Assembly: GCA_022497155.1 (NCBI GenBank)
Contig: MU385778.1
Location: 155,642 to 219,641, forward strand
From: Whalleya microplaca
Taxonomy: Eukaryota; Ascomycota; Sordariomycetes; Xylariales; Xylariaceae
Direction: 5' to 3'
DNA length: 64,000 bases
Positions 44,141 to 56,835 of this stretch are shown here, one piece after another. Within the stretch, counting starts at the first letter, position 1. Every line of letters begins with the position of its first letter. The notes beneath the pieces are model-generated. The model did not search any database and was not told the origin of the DNA. It saw nothing but the letters and a program-made list of their open reading frames with translations. The position numbers and the translations under genes are program-made.

Positions 44141-45898
44141 AGAAATATATATATATTAATAAAATAGATAAAATTTCGAAATAATTATAAAATAATTAAC
44201 TAAAATTTATATATTAATATAAACTAATAAATATTTAAATATTTATATTAATAAATAATAAAAATATTTATATAAAGTTTCGTATTTTAAACGCTAGTAT
44301 TTTTTAAAAACTAAATATTATTAAATTATTATTTTAATTAAGTTATAAAAAATTATTTTTTTATAGTTTTAAATTATTAACTTTTTTTTTATATTTTTCG
44401 GTTTTTTAAAGCTTATCGAGCTAATATAGCCTAATATTGTTTTAAAGCCGTTTTTTCTTATATTACCCGATTTTTCCGAGCTACTTTTTTACAATATATC
44501 TATTGTTTTAATAAATTAGGCGTATAATTTTTTAATTATACTTTTTATAAAATTAAAAAATAACTAATAACTATTTTTATTAAAATTATATTTTTAATTT
44601 ATAATATAACTTAATTAATATAAATATAAGTTAAATTAAATATTAAAGACTTATTAGATTATTTTATAATTATTTTATTAATAACTATATTTTTTATTAT
44701 TTCTGTTATAATAAATTTAGCTATTTTTTAAAGGTTAAATATAGTAGAAATTTGCTATTTATATTTTATATTAAATTATTAAAAAACTTCCCGGGTAAGT
44801 TATTAAAATATAGCTTTAGAAATTAAAAAGTCGGTGCTTTTTTAATAATAATAAATTTTATATAAAATAATAATTATAATTAAATTAATAAAATAATTAT
44901 AAAATAATTTTTTTATATATTTTTTAGCTTTTATTTATATACTTTTAGTTATTATATATTAGGTATATTAAAAGTAGGAGTTTTTTTTAATTTATTTTCA
45001 AGGTTTTTTTTTAGTTAATAAAATAGGTATTTTATAAGCTATAATTTTACGGCCTTTTTTATTTACGGTAAATTAAATTTTTTTAAGCCTAAAATCGGTA
45101 TTTTTTTTTTTTTTAAAATAGTAGATTTATATTAATATATTATTATTTTTTTTCGGTAAAGTTTTTAGTAATTATAATAATAACTTTATTATTTATATTT
45201 ATTTTTTTATTATTTTTGTTATTTTTATTATTGTTATTAACTTTATAATTAAATATTATTTTATTATATTTACTCCGGTTATTGTTTTAAAAAATAAAAT
45301 TAAAATTATTATTTAAATTTAATATAATTTGGAATTTTTTATTGTAATACTAATTATTATTACTATTTTTATTTATAAAATTATCGGCATTATTATTTTT
45401 ATTTATAAAGTTATCGGCATTATTATTTTTATTAATAGAATTATTAGTATTATTATTTTTATTTATAAAGTTATCGGTATTAATATCTTTATTTTTAAGG
45501 TTATTATTATTTATTTCAGTATTATTATCGGCGTTATTTTTAGTTATACCTTAGTTTTTTATAAATAGTTATTTTTAAATTTAATTGTCGATTTTTAGTA
45601 TTAAAATTAATGCTTTTTAATTATTAAGTTAAAGCTAAAGTTTAATTATATTTTTTTTAATATAGGATTTATAACTCGCGAAAATTTACGCTTTTTTTAT
45701 AAAGCCTATTAATATCCGATTATTTTATAATTATTTTATTATTTTATTAAAAGGTTTAAATTATTATTATCGGCAGTTTTTTTATTTATTATTATATTTA
45801 TAGATTTAATAATATCGGTATTTTATATTATAAAAAATAAGTATATAATTATCTTTTAATTATTTAAGGGTATTTACTTTAGCTTAATTAGTAATAAA
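44141..45898. other. RIP-degraded AT-rich DNA, element not classifiable
   Basis: About 1.75 kb, strongly A/T, with almost no CpA or TpG by eye but some CpG left (TCGG, ACGC words). Stops occur in every frame. Probably remains of older transposons; I cannot assign a family. Confidence 0.6.
45361..45510. repeat. 30-bp tandem repeat
   Basis: About five imperfect units of TATTTTTATTTATAAAGTTA plus TCGGCATTAT, the period being 30 bp. The 79-codon open frame across it is an Ile/Phe-rich by-product of the repeat, not a gene. Confidence 0.75.
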
Positions 45899-46133
45899 TG
45901 TTACGGGGTATACGCCTACGGAAAATAAGGCTTAAGATTTGGCTATATTACTAGTAAAATTATTAATATAAGAAAGAAAAGGAAAAAAAAAAGTAAGCCT
46001 AATAAGGCCTGCAAGAAATTATTATATGCGTAAGATGGGGTAGCTTAGTTATCTAAGTAATTGTAGCGTTTGCGTACCCCACCTAATCCTGATCTTAATC
46101 CCAGTCCTAACTAGTCCCGATTCGGCTGTAACA
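45899..46133 (-). repeat. LTR of Ty3/gypsy copy 1 (3' LTR of the element)
   Basis: 235 bp, TGTTAC to GTAACA, pairing with 52731-52965. Less mutated than its partner; it keeps TG and CA at the tips. Confidence 0.92.
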
Positions 46134-49100
46134 TTACCCCCCCGTCAGAAAAAATTCGTCCGCAAATTTATTCGATAAAAAATTAAGTTATTAACTGTTA
46201 AACTCGAACTTATATTAATCGCTTTTTAAATAAAAAAGGGATGCTTTCGGATTTACGCTAAACTATTATATAACCGGGCCCTTAATTCGGAATATAATAA
46301 TTACGTTTTATATAATTATTATAACTTAACTTACTAATATTATTTATATTTACGTTACGCTTTTTTCGGCTATCCTTTTTTCTTATGTATTTTTGTTACT
46401 TGGGATATAGCCGGTATATTATTATTATTATATAAGGGGTCGAAAATATCAATTACGGCTACCTTTTTTTATGTTTTTAAACGCGAGAGAAAGCCTATAA
46501 CGTAAGGATATTTAATATAGTAGTTACGTAACTTTAACGGAGAATTTTTAAAGGACTCGGCGTTATATTATATAAGGTCGGGGTTTTATTTACGCCATTA
46601 AATTTAATATTACAATCGTTTATAATATATTTATAACGCCGTTACTTTTTTTATTTCCCATTTTTTTTTTTAAGACGCGGGATTAATTACCTCGCTTTCC
46701 GGGTTTTCCGTAACTTAGCTTAATAAAAAGTTATTAAGGTATAATTTTAATTAGTCCGTTAGAAATATATTAGTACTTTTCTAACTATTTAATACCTTTA
46801 GCTTATAAAAGTAGCCGGTTTTTTTTAATATATAGTAATATAATTATATAAAAAAAAAATCTAATTTATTATTTAGGCGATTTATAAATTAAAACTTTTT
46901 AATAATAAATATTTAGCTTCTGACGTTAAAATTTAACTCGCGACAATATTTATTTGCCTAATTAATTATATGCTATTAATTAATAGCTATAAACTTCCGG
47001 GCAGTATTATAATATTTTTTAATAATATTTACTATAGTTTGGGCCTTTTTTTTCGATAGTTTTTTTTAAGAGGTTATATTTTAAAAATCGGTTATTCGGT
47101 ATATCTAATTGAAATATAATAATATAAAAAACTTTATTTCTATTTTATATAATAATAAGCCGATAAAATTATATAGTAGACTTATTTATATTACGTTTAT
47201 AATAGGGATTACTTTTAATTAATTATTTTAGTAATAATTTATATATAATTATAACTATTAGTTAATAAATTAGTTAATGTTTTTTACTTAATCTGCTATT
47301 TAAAAGTGCCCAAATAATAATAGCTTTTATTTAATACCGAAAATTTTAAAAATTTTATCGGTAAAGTCGGATATAAATTATAATTTATAATTATTAATTA
47401 CTAATTGCAATAAGCCAAATATATAATAAGGATTTTTATAATATATAAACGCGATATTTTTACTTATAACTTCTTTAATATAAGGGATATTTTAGACGCG
47501 TTTATTTAGTTTATTAATTATAACGTATAAGTTATTAAACCTATGCCGGTTTAAAGGTATAAATTTAAAATTTATTACGATATATTGCTAATTATATAAT
47601 AAAACGGGTAACGGGTATAATAAACCCGGCGTTTTATTTCAGGGTAATTTCGATAATTGGTATATTATATAATTAGATATAAAACGGTCGATATTCCTAC
47701 TTATTTTTAACTATTAATATAGTAGTATAAATAATTGCCGGGTTTTATTCCGTTTAAAGTATATTATTATAATACGAAAGTATATTTTATCTAACATTTT
47801 AATCCGGAGGTTATTTATTTCCGATATTATTAGGCGGCTTTTATATAAAATTAGGTTATTAATTATTATCTAATCGGAACTTTCTTTTATTTTTATTTTA
47901 AATCGATAAATTATAAGCTTAAGGTCTTATCGGTTAAAACATAAAATTTTATTTATTAGTACTACTTTAAATATTTGGGAGGAAAAAATATTTACGTTAT
48001 TAAATATATTAATATTTGCGGCTTATATTTTTAGTAAAATAGGAAGGTTTTTTATATATTCGATAAAAAAAATTTAGATTATATTAATAGCTTTAAATAA
48101 AGCTATCGTACGTTATGCCTTTTTTTTTTTTTTTTATATTTTAAGGTTCTCGGCTTTTTATAATAAGGTATCGGCTATTTTATTTTTTTAACCAGGGCAG
48201 AAAGTAATAATAAAATAATATTAGGATAAAAGTTTAAATTAAGCGACCTATTTTATATTAAGGAGTTTTTTTGTACCAAAATATTTTAGGGCCCGATAGT
48301 TAGTAACGATAGTAAATAATTAGGCGCGTTATAAATTAATAAGCTCGACACGCTAATATTATAAGGTTTTAATTACTATTAGCAGCTTTTTATTATATAT
48401 TGGGTAAAATTATTCGGCTTTTTATAATATTTCTGAAAAAAATGCTATAAAATATTATTGGCTATTATTATGTTTTTGGTTAAGAACTTCTGCTATTATA
48501 TTATCGGAAGCGTCGGTTTTTAGTCGCGTTTTCCTATCGAACAAAAAGTAGGCTAAAATTAGCGCGTTTAATAGTCGGGCTTTTAATTCGTTAAATACTG
48601 TTATATAATTTTTACTCCAAAATTACGCTTATTTTTTACGGGTTAAATTAATTAATAATTACATTATATACCTATATTTTCTTATAAACTTGTAATAAAA
48701 GTTATAAAAACTTAAAAATAATTATATATTTTTAACGGTAGTAAAAGTTTCTTAAATATATACTGTTTCGATTTTTTAAAGGTTTATTTCGATACTGTTT
48801 ATTCCGATAATAAATCCGAGAAATTTAGTTTTAGTAATATAAAATTCGTACTTATTTAAGTCTATTTAAAATCCCGTAATGCGGAGTTTGTCTAAGATTT
48901 TTTTTACGTATTAAATATATTATTTTTCGTTTTCCGAAAATATAATAATGTTATTAATATAGGCGCTATAAAAGTTATTTAAGTATTTTATTAGTGCGTC
49001 GTTAATATATTATTAAAATATAAAAGGTTTATTAGTTAGTTTAAATAGTAAAACCTTATATCGGAAAATATTATACCGCGTTCGGAAAGTCGTAAAGTCC

Positions 49101-52100
49101 TTATATTCGGGATATATGCGGATTTTATAAAAAGCTTACCTTATATTAATTTTTGTAAAAATTTTAGCTTTTTTAAAATAAAATAAGGTTTTTTTAATTA
49201 GCGGAAAAAAGTAGCGATCCTTTTTTATAATAATATTTAAACGCCGATAATCGATATAAAATCGGAGTCTTTTATTAGGCTTAAAGGCAAAAAGTATTAA
49301 TGCCGCTTACGGGGTATTACTAGATTTAATAAACCTTTTTTATAGGTTTTTGTTAGGTATTTTTTATAAGCTTTTAATTTTTCGAAAGACATTTTATATA
49401 ATAAGCTATAATTTAAATCTTTTAAGTAGGTATCGTTCTTTAAGTCGATCCGGTAATCGATAAAGCGGTTTAATGTAAGTTTGTCGGATTAAACCTTACT
49501 AAAAATATCGAAATATTCGCGATAATATTTTGGTACGATTTTTTAAGCTTTCCGGTAAAATTTTTCCATATTTTTATTTAATAATTATAATTTACGTTTT
49601 TTTATTTAAATAAACTTATTTATTTTATAAATATTAATTTCGTATATAATTAGATTAAATAATTTTATTATATATAAAAATATATTACTATTTATTATTA
49701 CTATATCGATATATTTTTTATATTAAGTAATGTTTCGGCGTAAGCGATAAAAGCTTTTTTAGTTTTTTAATTGTTTTTTTAATTATACGCGGCTACGTTT
49801 ATTAATTTTAAAGTTGTCGGCTTTAGGTATTTCGTTTAATTAAGATTACGTTAGTGCTTATAAAGCTAACGCCTGGGGGCATATATTTAGAAATATTTTT
49901 TTATTTCTTATATTAAAGGGTTATTATAGGATATAATATTTATAGCGTATAATAGAATACGTATCGGCATAAGTTTTTTCCTTTTTTTTGTACGTTTGTA
50001 ATAATATAATTTTGGCTTTTAGCTCGGCTATATATTATAATATATATATTTCTTTAATATTTTTCTAAATATTTAAAAATATCTTATTTTATTAGGTTAA
50101 AGTAAAATATTTATCGGGAACTTCCTTTATTTTTACCGGTTTTGGTAAATAATTAAGTTTTTTTAGGGGTATTTTCGAAAGTCGAGTTTTTTTTTTTTTT
50201 CTTTTTACTAACTGTCGTTAGTTTTTTTTTTCTAATAACTATTTGCGACGATCCGTATCTTTTTAAAAATCGGGGTTACGAATTAAAAATTCGGTTTTAT
50301 TTATATATATATCCGTATAAGGGGAAAAGTCGGGCTTTTATTTATTTAGAAATAATAGTTTCCGATTAGCTATATTAATTAGTAGTTCGTAAATCTCGAA
50401 GAATTTTTGACCTAAAATTATTTTATATTTTATATTAATAACTAATATAGGGACGCGTTTTATTTTATATCGTTAAATTTATAGATTTAATATTAAGGTT
50501 ATATTTACTAATTGCGTAATTTTACCGTTATAACTATCTATTAATTTAAATATAAAGTCAGTAATAATTTCAGGTTATAAATATTTTATTATTTTTTTAA
50601 CAAACGAAATATTTATAAAAATATAGCCGCTAGCCCCGGTATTTTTTAAAATATTATATATAGTTAAAAATAATCTATTAAGCTCGAAAATATATATAAT
50701 ATATAAAGCTTTTCTTCCGAAATAACGTAAAAAAAAATTAAAAAGTATTACCTCCGCTAACTTTTATATATTATAAAAGATTTTATTTTTTAAAAAAGGT
50801 TTAAGGTTTTTTAGGGTTAATTTTTTAGTTTTTTTTCCGTAAGTAGCTTTTCCCGGTTAGACTCGGCGATAAAAAAGTGCTTTTTTAAAATAATATTAAT
50901 ACGTATTTACTTACTAACTATACCGGAACGGGAAGCGTTTAGTAGGTAATTTTATACATTATAACCTTATTATTTATAATTAAAGTAACGATTTTCCGTA
51001 ATTAAACGGGTTATTTTTTCCCGCATAAGATTATATCGCTAAAGTACTAATAGCTGCGGGCTTTAGTTTTAACTGCTGCGTTTAATACTTTTTTTTCCTT
51101 TTTTACTTTTATTTTTACCGTAATTATTACAATTATTATCGGTTCGAAAGCTTCCGGTAATAAAAAAAGAAGCTACTTTTGCTTTATTACGTAAGGCTTA
51201 TAAATACGTTAAAATAATATTTAATCCGTAATAAACGAAAGCGTTAAAATCTATTAATAGATTGTTATAAATAATTACTATAGCAATTTATATATTAGTA
51301 TTAAGCTTACGTTTAAATTCCGCTTTTTACTTATTTTTAAACTTATAAATTTATTTTACCAATCGCATAAACTCGTTTTTAAATTTTTTATAGTCGGATA
51401 TTTTAGTTATATCGAAAACGTAATATTCGTTAATAGTTTTTTTTTTTTTATTGTAATTATAATATTTTTCCTAAAAATAAAATATTAGTTATTTGGAATT
51501 AACGATATAATCCGGGTGGAAATTTTTTAAAAAAGGTTATAAGCCTTCCGATACGTCTTTATTAAAACGGCTTTCTATATATGCCATATAAGTTTTATCG
51601 TTTTCGAAATAATTAACGTTTATTTTTAGTTTATTAGTAATTTGTCGGTATTAAATTTCGAAAGATATTTTATTTTACTTTATATTATTATAAAAAATAA
51701 ATGCTAATTTAATTTTTATATTGCGATAAGTATTTTTTTCCGACACTATAAATTAATTTATAATATTATTTAAGGTTTAATTACGTTAGCTACGCGAGAT
51801 AATAAGATTATATATTAAAATAAAAGCTACCGCAATACTTATACGGTTTTATAATTCCGTTAAAACAGCCTATAAGTTATATACTTCCTAGTTACGTTCT
51901 TTTAAAATAGCTAATATATTTTGTAACTTTATATCGGCTTTTTATAATTCCTTTATATTAATTTAACTTATGCGACCGAAATAGTAGATCTAATTAGCGG
52001 CAATTTTTAAATTATTATTTAAGCCTAATGCGATAGCGTATAATTATTTTACCTGTTTTTTAAAGGTAATTATTAGTAAGATTTTAAGCTTTATTTCGTA

Positions 52101-52730
52101 AAATATAACAGTCAAATTTTTTACGGTATATTTAACAAAATTGTCCTCTGCTATTAGTTTATTATAATTTAGCTAGGCCTATTTACTATTTTCCGTTATC
52201 AGAAAGAAAAGTATATATAGTTCTTTTATACGGGCATTTTATAAAGCTATATATCTATTAAGCTTTTTTTATAAATCCGCAATTACTTTACCGGAAATTT
52301 TTTAGTATCAAATTTATAAGATTTCGTTATTAGGGTTTAGTTTCTAATAATTTACGTATATAAGCTTTTTTTTTATAAAAAGTTCTTTTTTACTCTTATT
52401 TTTTTTTTTCTTACTAGGAGATAATCTTTTCGGGCAGTTAGAAATATTCGGTTATAATTAAAAATCGTTAATAATAAAGCGTTTTCGGGATTTTATCGGC
52501 TTTTGCCTAAAGTCGATTTAAATTATCTAGGTTAAATCTAACTTTTTTTTTAGCTACATTTTTAATAACTTGGCGCTCGGCAAGGCGCGTTTTATAATCT
52601 TTAATTCGGGTCGACATTATCGCTTAATGTCGTTTTTAAGTTTATAGTCTTATGTTTAATTATACGCGTACTTTTATTAGGTTAAAATATTATAAAGCTT
52701 TTTTAAATAATAAAATTATATTAATAATTA

Positions 52731-52965
52731 TATTACAGGATATATACTTACAGAAAATAAAGCTTAAAATTTAGCTATATTACTAATAAAATTATTAATA
52801 TAGAGAAAAAAAGGAAAGAAAAAAACAAGCCTAATAAAGCCTGTAAAAAATCACTATATACGTAAGGTGGGGTAGCTTAGTTATTTGGGTGATTATAGCG
52901 TTTACGTACCCCACCTAATCTTAATCCTAATCCTAGTCCTAACTAGTCCCGATTCGGCCGTAACA
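52731..52965 (-). repeat. LTR of Ty3/gypsy copy 1 (5' LTR of the element)
   Basis: 235 bp, begins TATTAC (TG changed to TA) and ends GTAACA. Differences from the left LTR are mainly G/A and C/T transitions. Confidence 0.92.
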
Positions 52966-53129
52966 GTAGAAATTAAACTTTTAAACTGGGAATTATTTAA
53001 TAACATACGTTAAGATTTAATTCCGGCATTAAACTTTAAGTTATTTATTTATAATAGTTAATAAATAATTATTAGCTGGATATTTTATTTTATATTTTAA
53101 GCTAGTAGTTACTTATAAATAATTTTTAA

Positions 53130-53790
53130 ATATTATAGTCGGTTTAATATAAATAAATATATAATTAAAAGTCGATTATTTTATAATTATTTCGATTAAT
53201 AAAGTAAATCTAATTAAAAGCGACCGTAAAAAATAATAGGAGTAATAAAGGTAAAAAAATGAAGTAGTTATATATAAGCTTTTTATTAATTACATTTATT
53301 TAAAAGTCGATTATTTTATAATTATTTTAATTAATTTATTAAATTTAATTAAATGCGATTACGGGAAATAATAAAAGTAATAAAAATAAAAAAAGTGAAT
53401 TAATTATAAACTTTTTACTAATTATATTTATTTAAAAATCGATTATTTCGTAATTATTTCGATTAATTAATTAAATTTAATTAAATGTGATTACGGGAAA
53501 TAATAAAAGTAATAAAAGTAAAAAAAGTAAATTAGTTATAAGCTTTTTACCGGTTATATTTATTTAAAAGTCGATTATTTTATAATTATATTAATTAATT
53601 AATTAAATTTAATTAAATGTAATTGCAGGAAATAATAGGAGTAATAAAAGTGAAAAAAGTAAATTAATTATATATTTATTACCGGTCGCATTTATTTAAA
53701 AGTCGATTATTTCGTAATTATATTAATTAATTAATTAAAGTTAATTAAATGCGACTATAAAATATAATAAGTATAATAGTTATGGCGAAA
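53130..53790. repeat. about five copies of a 132-bp tandem repeat
   Basis: The word AAAGTCGATTATT recurs at about 53168, 53302, 53434, 53566 and 53698, spacing 132-135 bp. Each unit also carries ATTAATTAAATTTAATTAAA and a run of AATAATAAAAGTAATAAAA. Units differ mostly by transitions, so RIP has probably acted on the array. Confidence 0.85.
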
Positions 53791-53899
53791 ATTAATTAAA
53801 TTATATAATATATAATATGTGGTAAAAGATATAGTAAAGGGGGGTATAATAAATAAGGTAAAATTAAATAAATAATTTAAAAAAGTGGGGCGTTTTAAT

Positions 53900-54115
53900 A
53901 AAAAGGAAAGGCACTTTAAAAAATCAATTATATATAAAAGGAAAAAACACTTTAAAAAATCAATTATATATAAAAGGAAAAAGCACTTTAAAAAATCAAT
54001 TATATATAAAAAAAAAGAGTATTTTAAAAAATCAATTATATATAAAAGGAAAGAGCATTTTAAAAAATCAATTATATATAAAAGGAAAAAGCACTTTAAA
54101 AAATTAATTATATAA
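53900..54115. repeat. 36-bp tandem repeat
   Basis: Six copies of a 36-mer containing TTTAAAAAATCAATTATATA, open as 12-residue Lys-rich repeats. The frame is a consequence of the repeat unit (36 is a multiple of 3); no start context or domain supports a protein. Confidence 0.9.
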
Positions 54116-54366
54116 ATATATAAAAATTAATTATATATATTAAAATAATTAAATTATATATTTTTTATAAAAACTTATATATTTTAATTTATTAATTTAT
54201 TAAAATAAATATAATATTATTATTATTAATTTAAAATTATATAAACTTTATTAAATATATTAAAAATTTAATATATAAATATTTAATTATATTAAAATTT
54301 TAATATAAAATAAATATTATTTTTTAATATATAAAACATAAAAAGTTATATATATTAATTATATAT

Positions 54367-54663
54367 TGTCTTGGGATAAGGTGTCGGGGTGAAGCGAAAG
54401 TAAAATATTAGGTTAAAAATGAGTGTATATTAGCTGCTAGAGCTATATGTGTGTGACTATCTGACTATCTAGTAATATTTGTTGTTAAAAAGTAAAGGAA
54501 ATGTGAGGGAAAAGGTCAGCTAAATACAGGTATGTGATTCACTGTAAATTGCCTTATGGAGTGCCTTATGAATACCTTGTGGAGTGCCTTATAACGTGGC
54601 TTTAAGGGGCTTTTAGTGGCTCCTAAGCTGCTATTAATACCCGTAATCCCCTGCCCTATTATA
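54367..54663 (+). repeat. left 297-bp LTR
   Basis: Pairs base for base in length with 55772-56068. Mutations between the two are nearly all G/A or C/T. Confidence 0.88.
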
Positions 54664-54789
54664 TCCCTCCCTGATTTTTCAGCTAGCGTTCACGCAGCTG
54701 AAAAATTAAAAAAAAAAAAAAATGAAAATACGCCCTATACTTGAATGCCTGACCTTTAGATCTGAAAAAAAAAAAAATTTTCACCCTAA

Positions 54790-55250
54790 GGACTTTAAGG
54801 TAACAGGTTAGATAGCCATAGCTATTAGTAATAGCAGCAGCAGCAGCAGGAGGTTAAGTGATAATAAGTTAAATAGCTATAGCTATTAATAGCAACAGCT
54901 ATAACAGCTTAAATCAGGTAATAATAAGTTAGCTAGCTATAGCTAGCTACGGCTTTTAACAGGTTAGATAGCCACAGCTATTAGCAACAGCAGGTTAGGT
55001 TAAATGGCCATAGCTTATAATTAACTAGCAGCAGCAGGTGGTTAAGTAATAACAAGTCAGCTAGCTATAGCTAGCCACGGCTTTTAACAGGTCAAATAGC
55101 CACAGCTATTAGCAGCAGCAGGTTAAGTCAGGTGACCTCCTTATAAGCTTCCTTAGCAGCTAATAGTAAGTAATAGTAAGTTAGCAGGTAATAATAAGTT
55201 AGCTAGTTATAGCTAACAGCAGCAGCAGCAACAATAGCTAATAGCCTCCC
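54790..55250. repeat. degenerate palindromic/AGC repeats inside the LTR element
   Basis: Irregular tandem units built from AGGTTAGATAGCCATAGCTA, AGCAGCAGCAGG and AAGTAATAATAAGTTAGC. GCTAGCTATAGCTAGC is a perfect 16-bp palindrome and occurs repeatedly. No coding sense. Confidence 0.8.
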
Positions 55251-55771
55251 TTGCTACTAAAAGTGACATTTAAGTAATAAGGTATATTAAGGTATAAAAA
55301 GGTATTATCCGATATCGTCGTTCATATAAATTATATACGTATTAATAGCTAGCTATATCTAGCTATATACTAATAACATAATTAGCTTATTACCGTTGCC
55401 TATATAAAATAGACAGGTTTATATATAAAAACATACGGTCTAATGTTTCTGGTATTATCGCGCTCTATGTTTCTAGTGTATAAAAAAAAGAAAATTTATA
55501 AATTATAAGTAATAAGTGACGTGGATATAATATGGATAAAAGTAGCTGGCTAGCTATCGATCGAATATATGGCTTGGTTCGATTTGTATGGGAAACAGGT
55601 GGCTATCGGACAAAATGAAATAGTCGCGTGCGAAAGTAAGTCTAATAATAGATATACTTTAAGTAGCTATTGCTAGTAAATTCTGTGCTTCCGTAACGTG
55701 TGATATAAAAGGACTGTTTTACTCGATTAATTAGAAGGTAAAAAAATTAAGGCCTGTCCGGGGGAGCTAAA

Positions 55772-56068
55772 TATCTTAGGATAGGGTATCGGGATAAAGC
55801 GAAAGTGAGATATTAGGTTAAAAATAAGTGTATATTAGCTGCTAAAGCTATATGTGTATAACTATCTAACTATTTAGTAATATCTGTTATAAAAAAGTGA
55901 AAAAGATATAAAAGAAAAGGTCAGCTAAATACAAGTATGTGATCCACTGTAAATTGCCCTGTGAAATGCCCTGTAAATACCCTGTGGAGTGCCTTATAAC
56001 GTGGCTCTAGGGGGCTTCTAGTAGCTCCTAAGCTGCTATTAATACCCGTAATCCCCTGCCCCATTACA
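55772..56068 (+). repeat. right 297-bp LTR
   Basis: Shows more TG-to-TA changes than the left copy (GTATAACTATCTAAC for GTGTGACTATCTGAC), but keeps CA at the right tip. Confidence 0.88.
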
Positions 56069-56600
56069 ATATATAAAGTTTTTTTTAAAAAATATTAAAA
56101 TTAAATATTTAAATATTTTTAATAAAATAATATTAAAAATTATATATATAATATTAAATTTTAAATATTTAAATATTTATAATATAAAAAACTTAAATTA
56201 TAACTATATATTTAAATAAATATTAAATAATTTAATATAATTTAATTTTTATTATAATAATAATAAAATATTAAAACAAATATTAAAAAATAAAATTTAT
56301 ATATAATTATATATTTAAATAATATTAATATTAATATTAATAATTATATTTATTTATATTATATTATATATTATATAATAAAATATATTAATATTAATAA
56401 TTATATTTACTTATATTATATTATATATTATATAATAAAATATATTAACGTTTTAAATTTATATATAATTTAAATATAATATTTTTATTAAATTAAATTT
56501 ATAATATTAAAATATTAATTATATTATATTTAAATATTAGTTTTTTAATATCTTCGATTTATATTATATAATATATTATTTTAAATATTAATAACTATAT
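56069..56600. other. low-complexity A/T DNA
   Basis: Almost pure A/T with stretches such as AATATTAATATTAATAATTA; a roughly 70-bp segment is repeated in tandem at about 56320-56460. No gene. Confidence 0.7.
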
Positions 56601-56835
56601 TATTACGGCCGAATCGGGACTAGTTAGGACTAGGATTAGGATTAGGATTAGGTGGGGTACGTAAACGCTATAATTACCCAGATAATTAAGCTACCTTATC
56701 TTACGTATATAGTAATTTTTCGCAGGCTTTATTAAGCTTGCTTCTTTCTTTCCTTTTTCTCCTTATATTAATAATTTTACTAATAATATAGCTAGATCTT
56801 AAGCTTTATTTTCCGTAAGCATATATCCCGTAATA
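56601..56835 (+). repeat. 5' LTR of Ty3/gypsy copy 2
   Basis: 235 bp, begins TATTACGGCC and ends CCCGTAATA, with both tips altered by transitions (TG to TA, CA to TA). Contains tandem GGATTA hexamers at about 56633-56650. Confidence 0.92.

Larger units (their letters stand above)
45899..52965 (-). mobile_element. Ty3/gypsy LTR retrotransposon, full length, RIP-inactivated (copy 1)
   Basis: Two 235-bp LTRs (45899-46133 and 52731-52965) start TG and end CA, or TA where mutated. A guanine-rich polypurine tract (seen as CCCCCCC at about 46138) abuts the left LTR, so the element reads right to left. The gag start lies near 52617. Reverse-transcriptase traces lie near 49200-49300 (YIDYRRLN) and the catalytic box at about 48940-48975 reads YINN instead of YxDD. 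The order gag, RT, RNase H, integrase places it in Ty3/gypsy. Every frame is full of TAA/TAG stops. Flanks are ATAAA and GTAGA; these would be a 5-bp target duplication if the left copy suffered two G-to-A changes. Confidence 0.9.
52966..54366. other. AT-rich spacer with two tandem arrays
   Basis: Between copy 1 and the 297-bp LTR element. Contains the 132-bp and 36-bp arrays given separately; the rest is low-complexity A/T without features. Confidence 0.6.
54367..56068 (+). mobile_element. non-coding LTR element (TRIM-like), weakly RIP-affected
   Basis: Direct repeats of 297 bp (54367-54663 and 55772-56068) begin TGTC/TATC and end TTACA/TTATA. A purine-rich GGGGGAGCTAAA just before the right repeat looks like a polypurine tract, so the element reads left to right. 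The 1108-bp interior has no coding frame. It holds a hairpin (TTTTTCAGCT...AGCTGAAAAA, about 54676-54707), an AGC triplet run and many TAGCTATAGCTA palindromes. ATAT on both sides may be the target duplication. It keeps many CpA and TpG words, unlike its surroundings. It would depend on another element's reverse transcriptase and integrase. Confidence 0.8.

Noticed and set aside
45329..45568. 79-codon Ile/Phe-rich open frame
   Set aside because: Product of a 30-bp AT-rich tandem repeat in RIP DNA.
53885..54115. 76-codon Lys-rich open frame
   Set aside because: It is a 36-bp tandem repeat that stays open only because its period is divisible by three.
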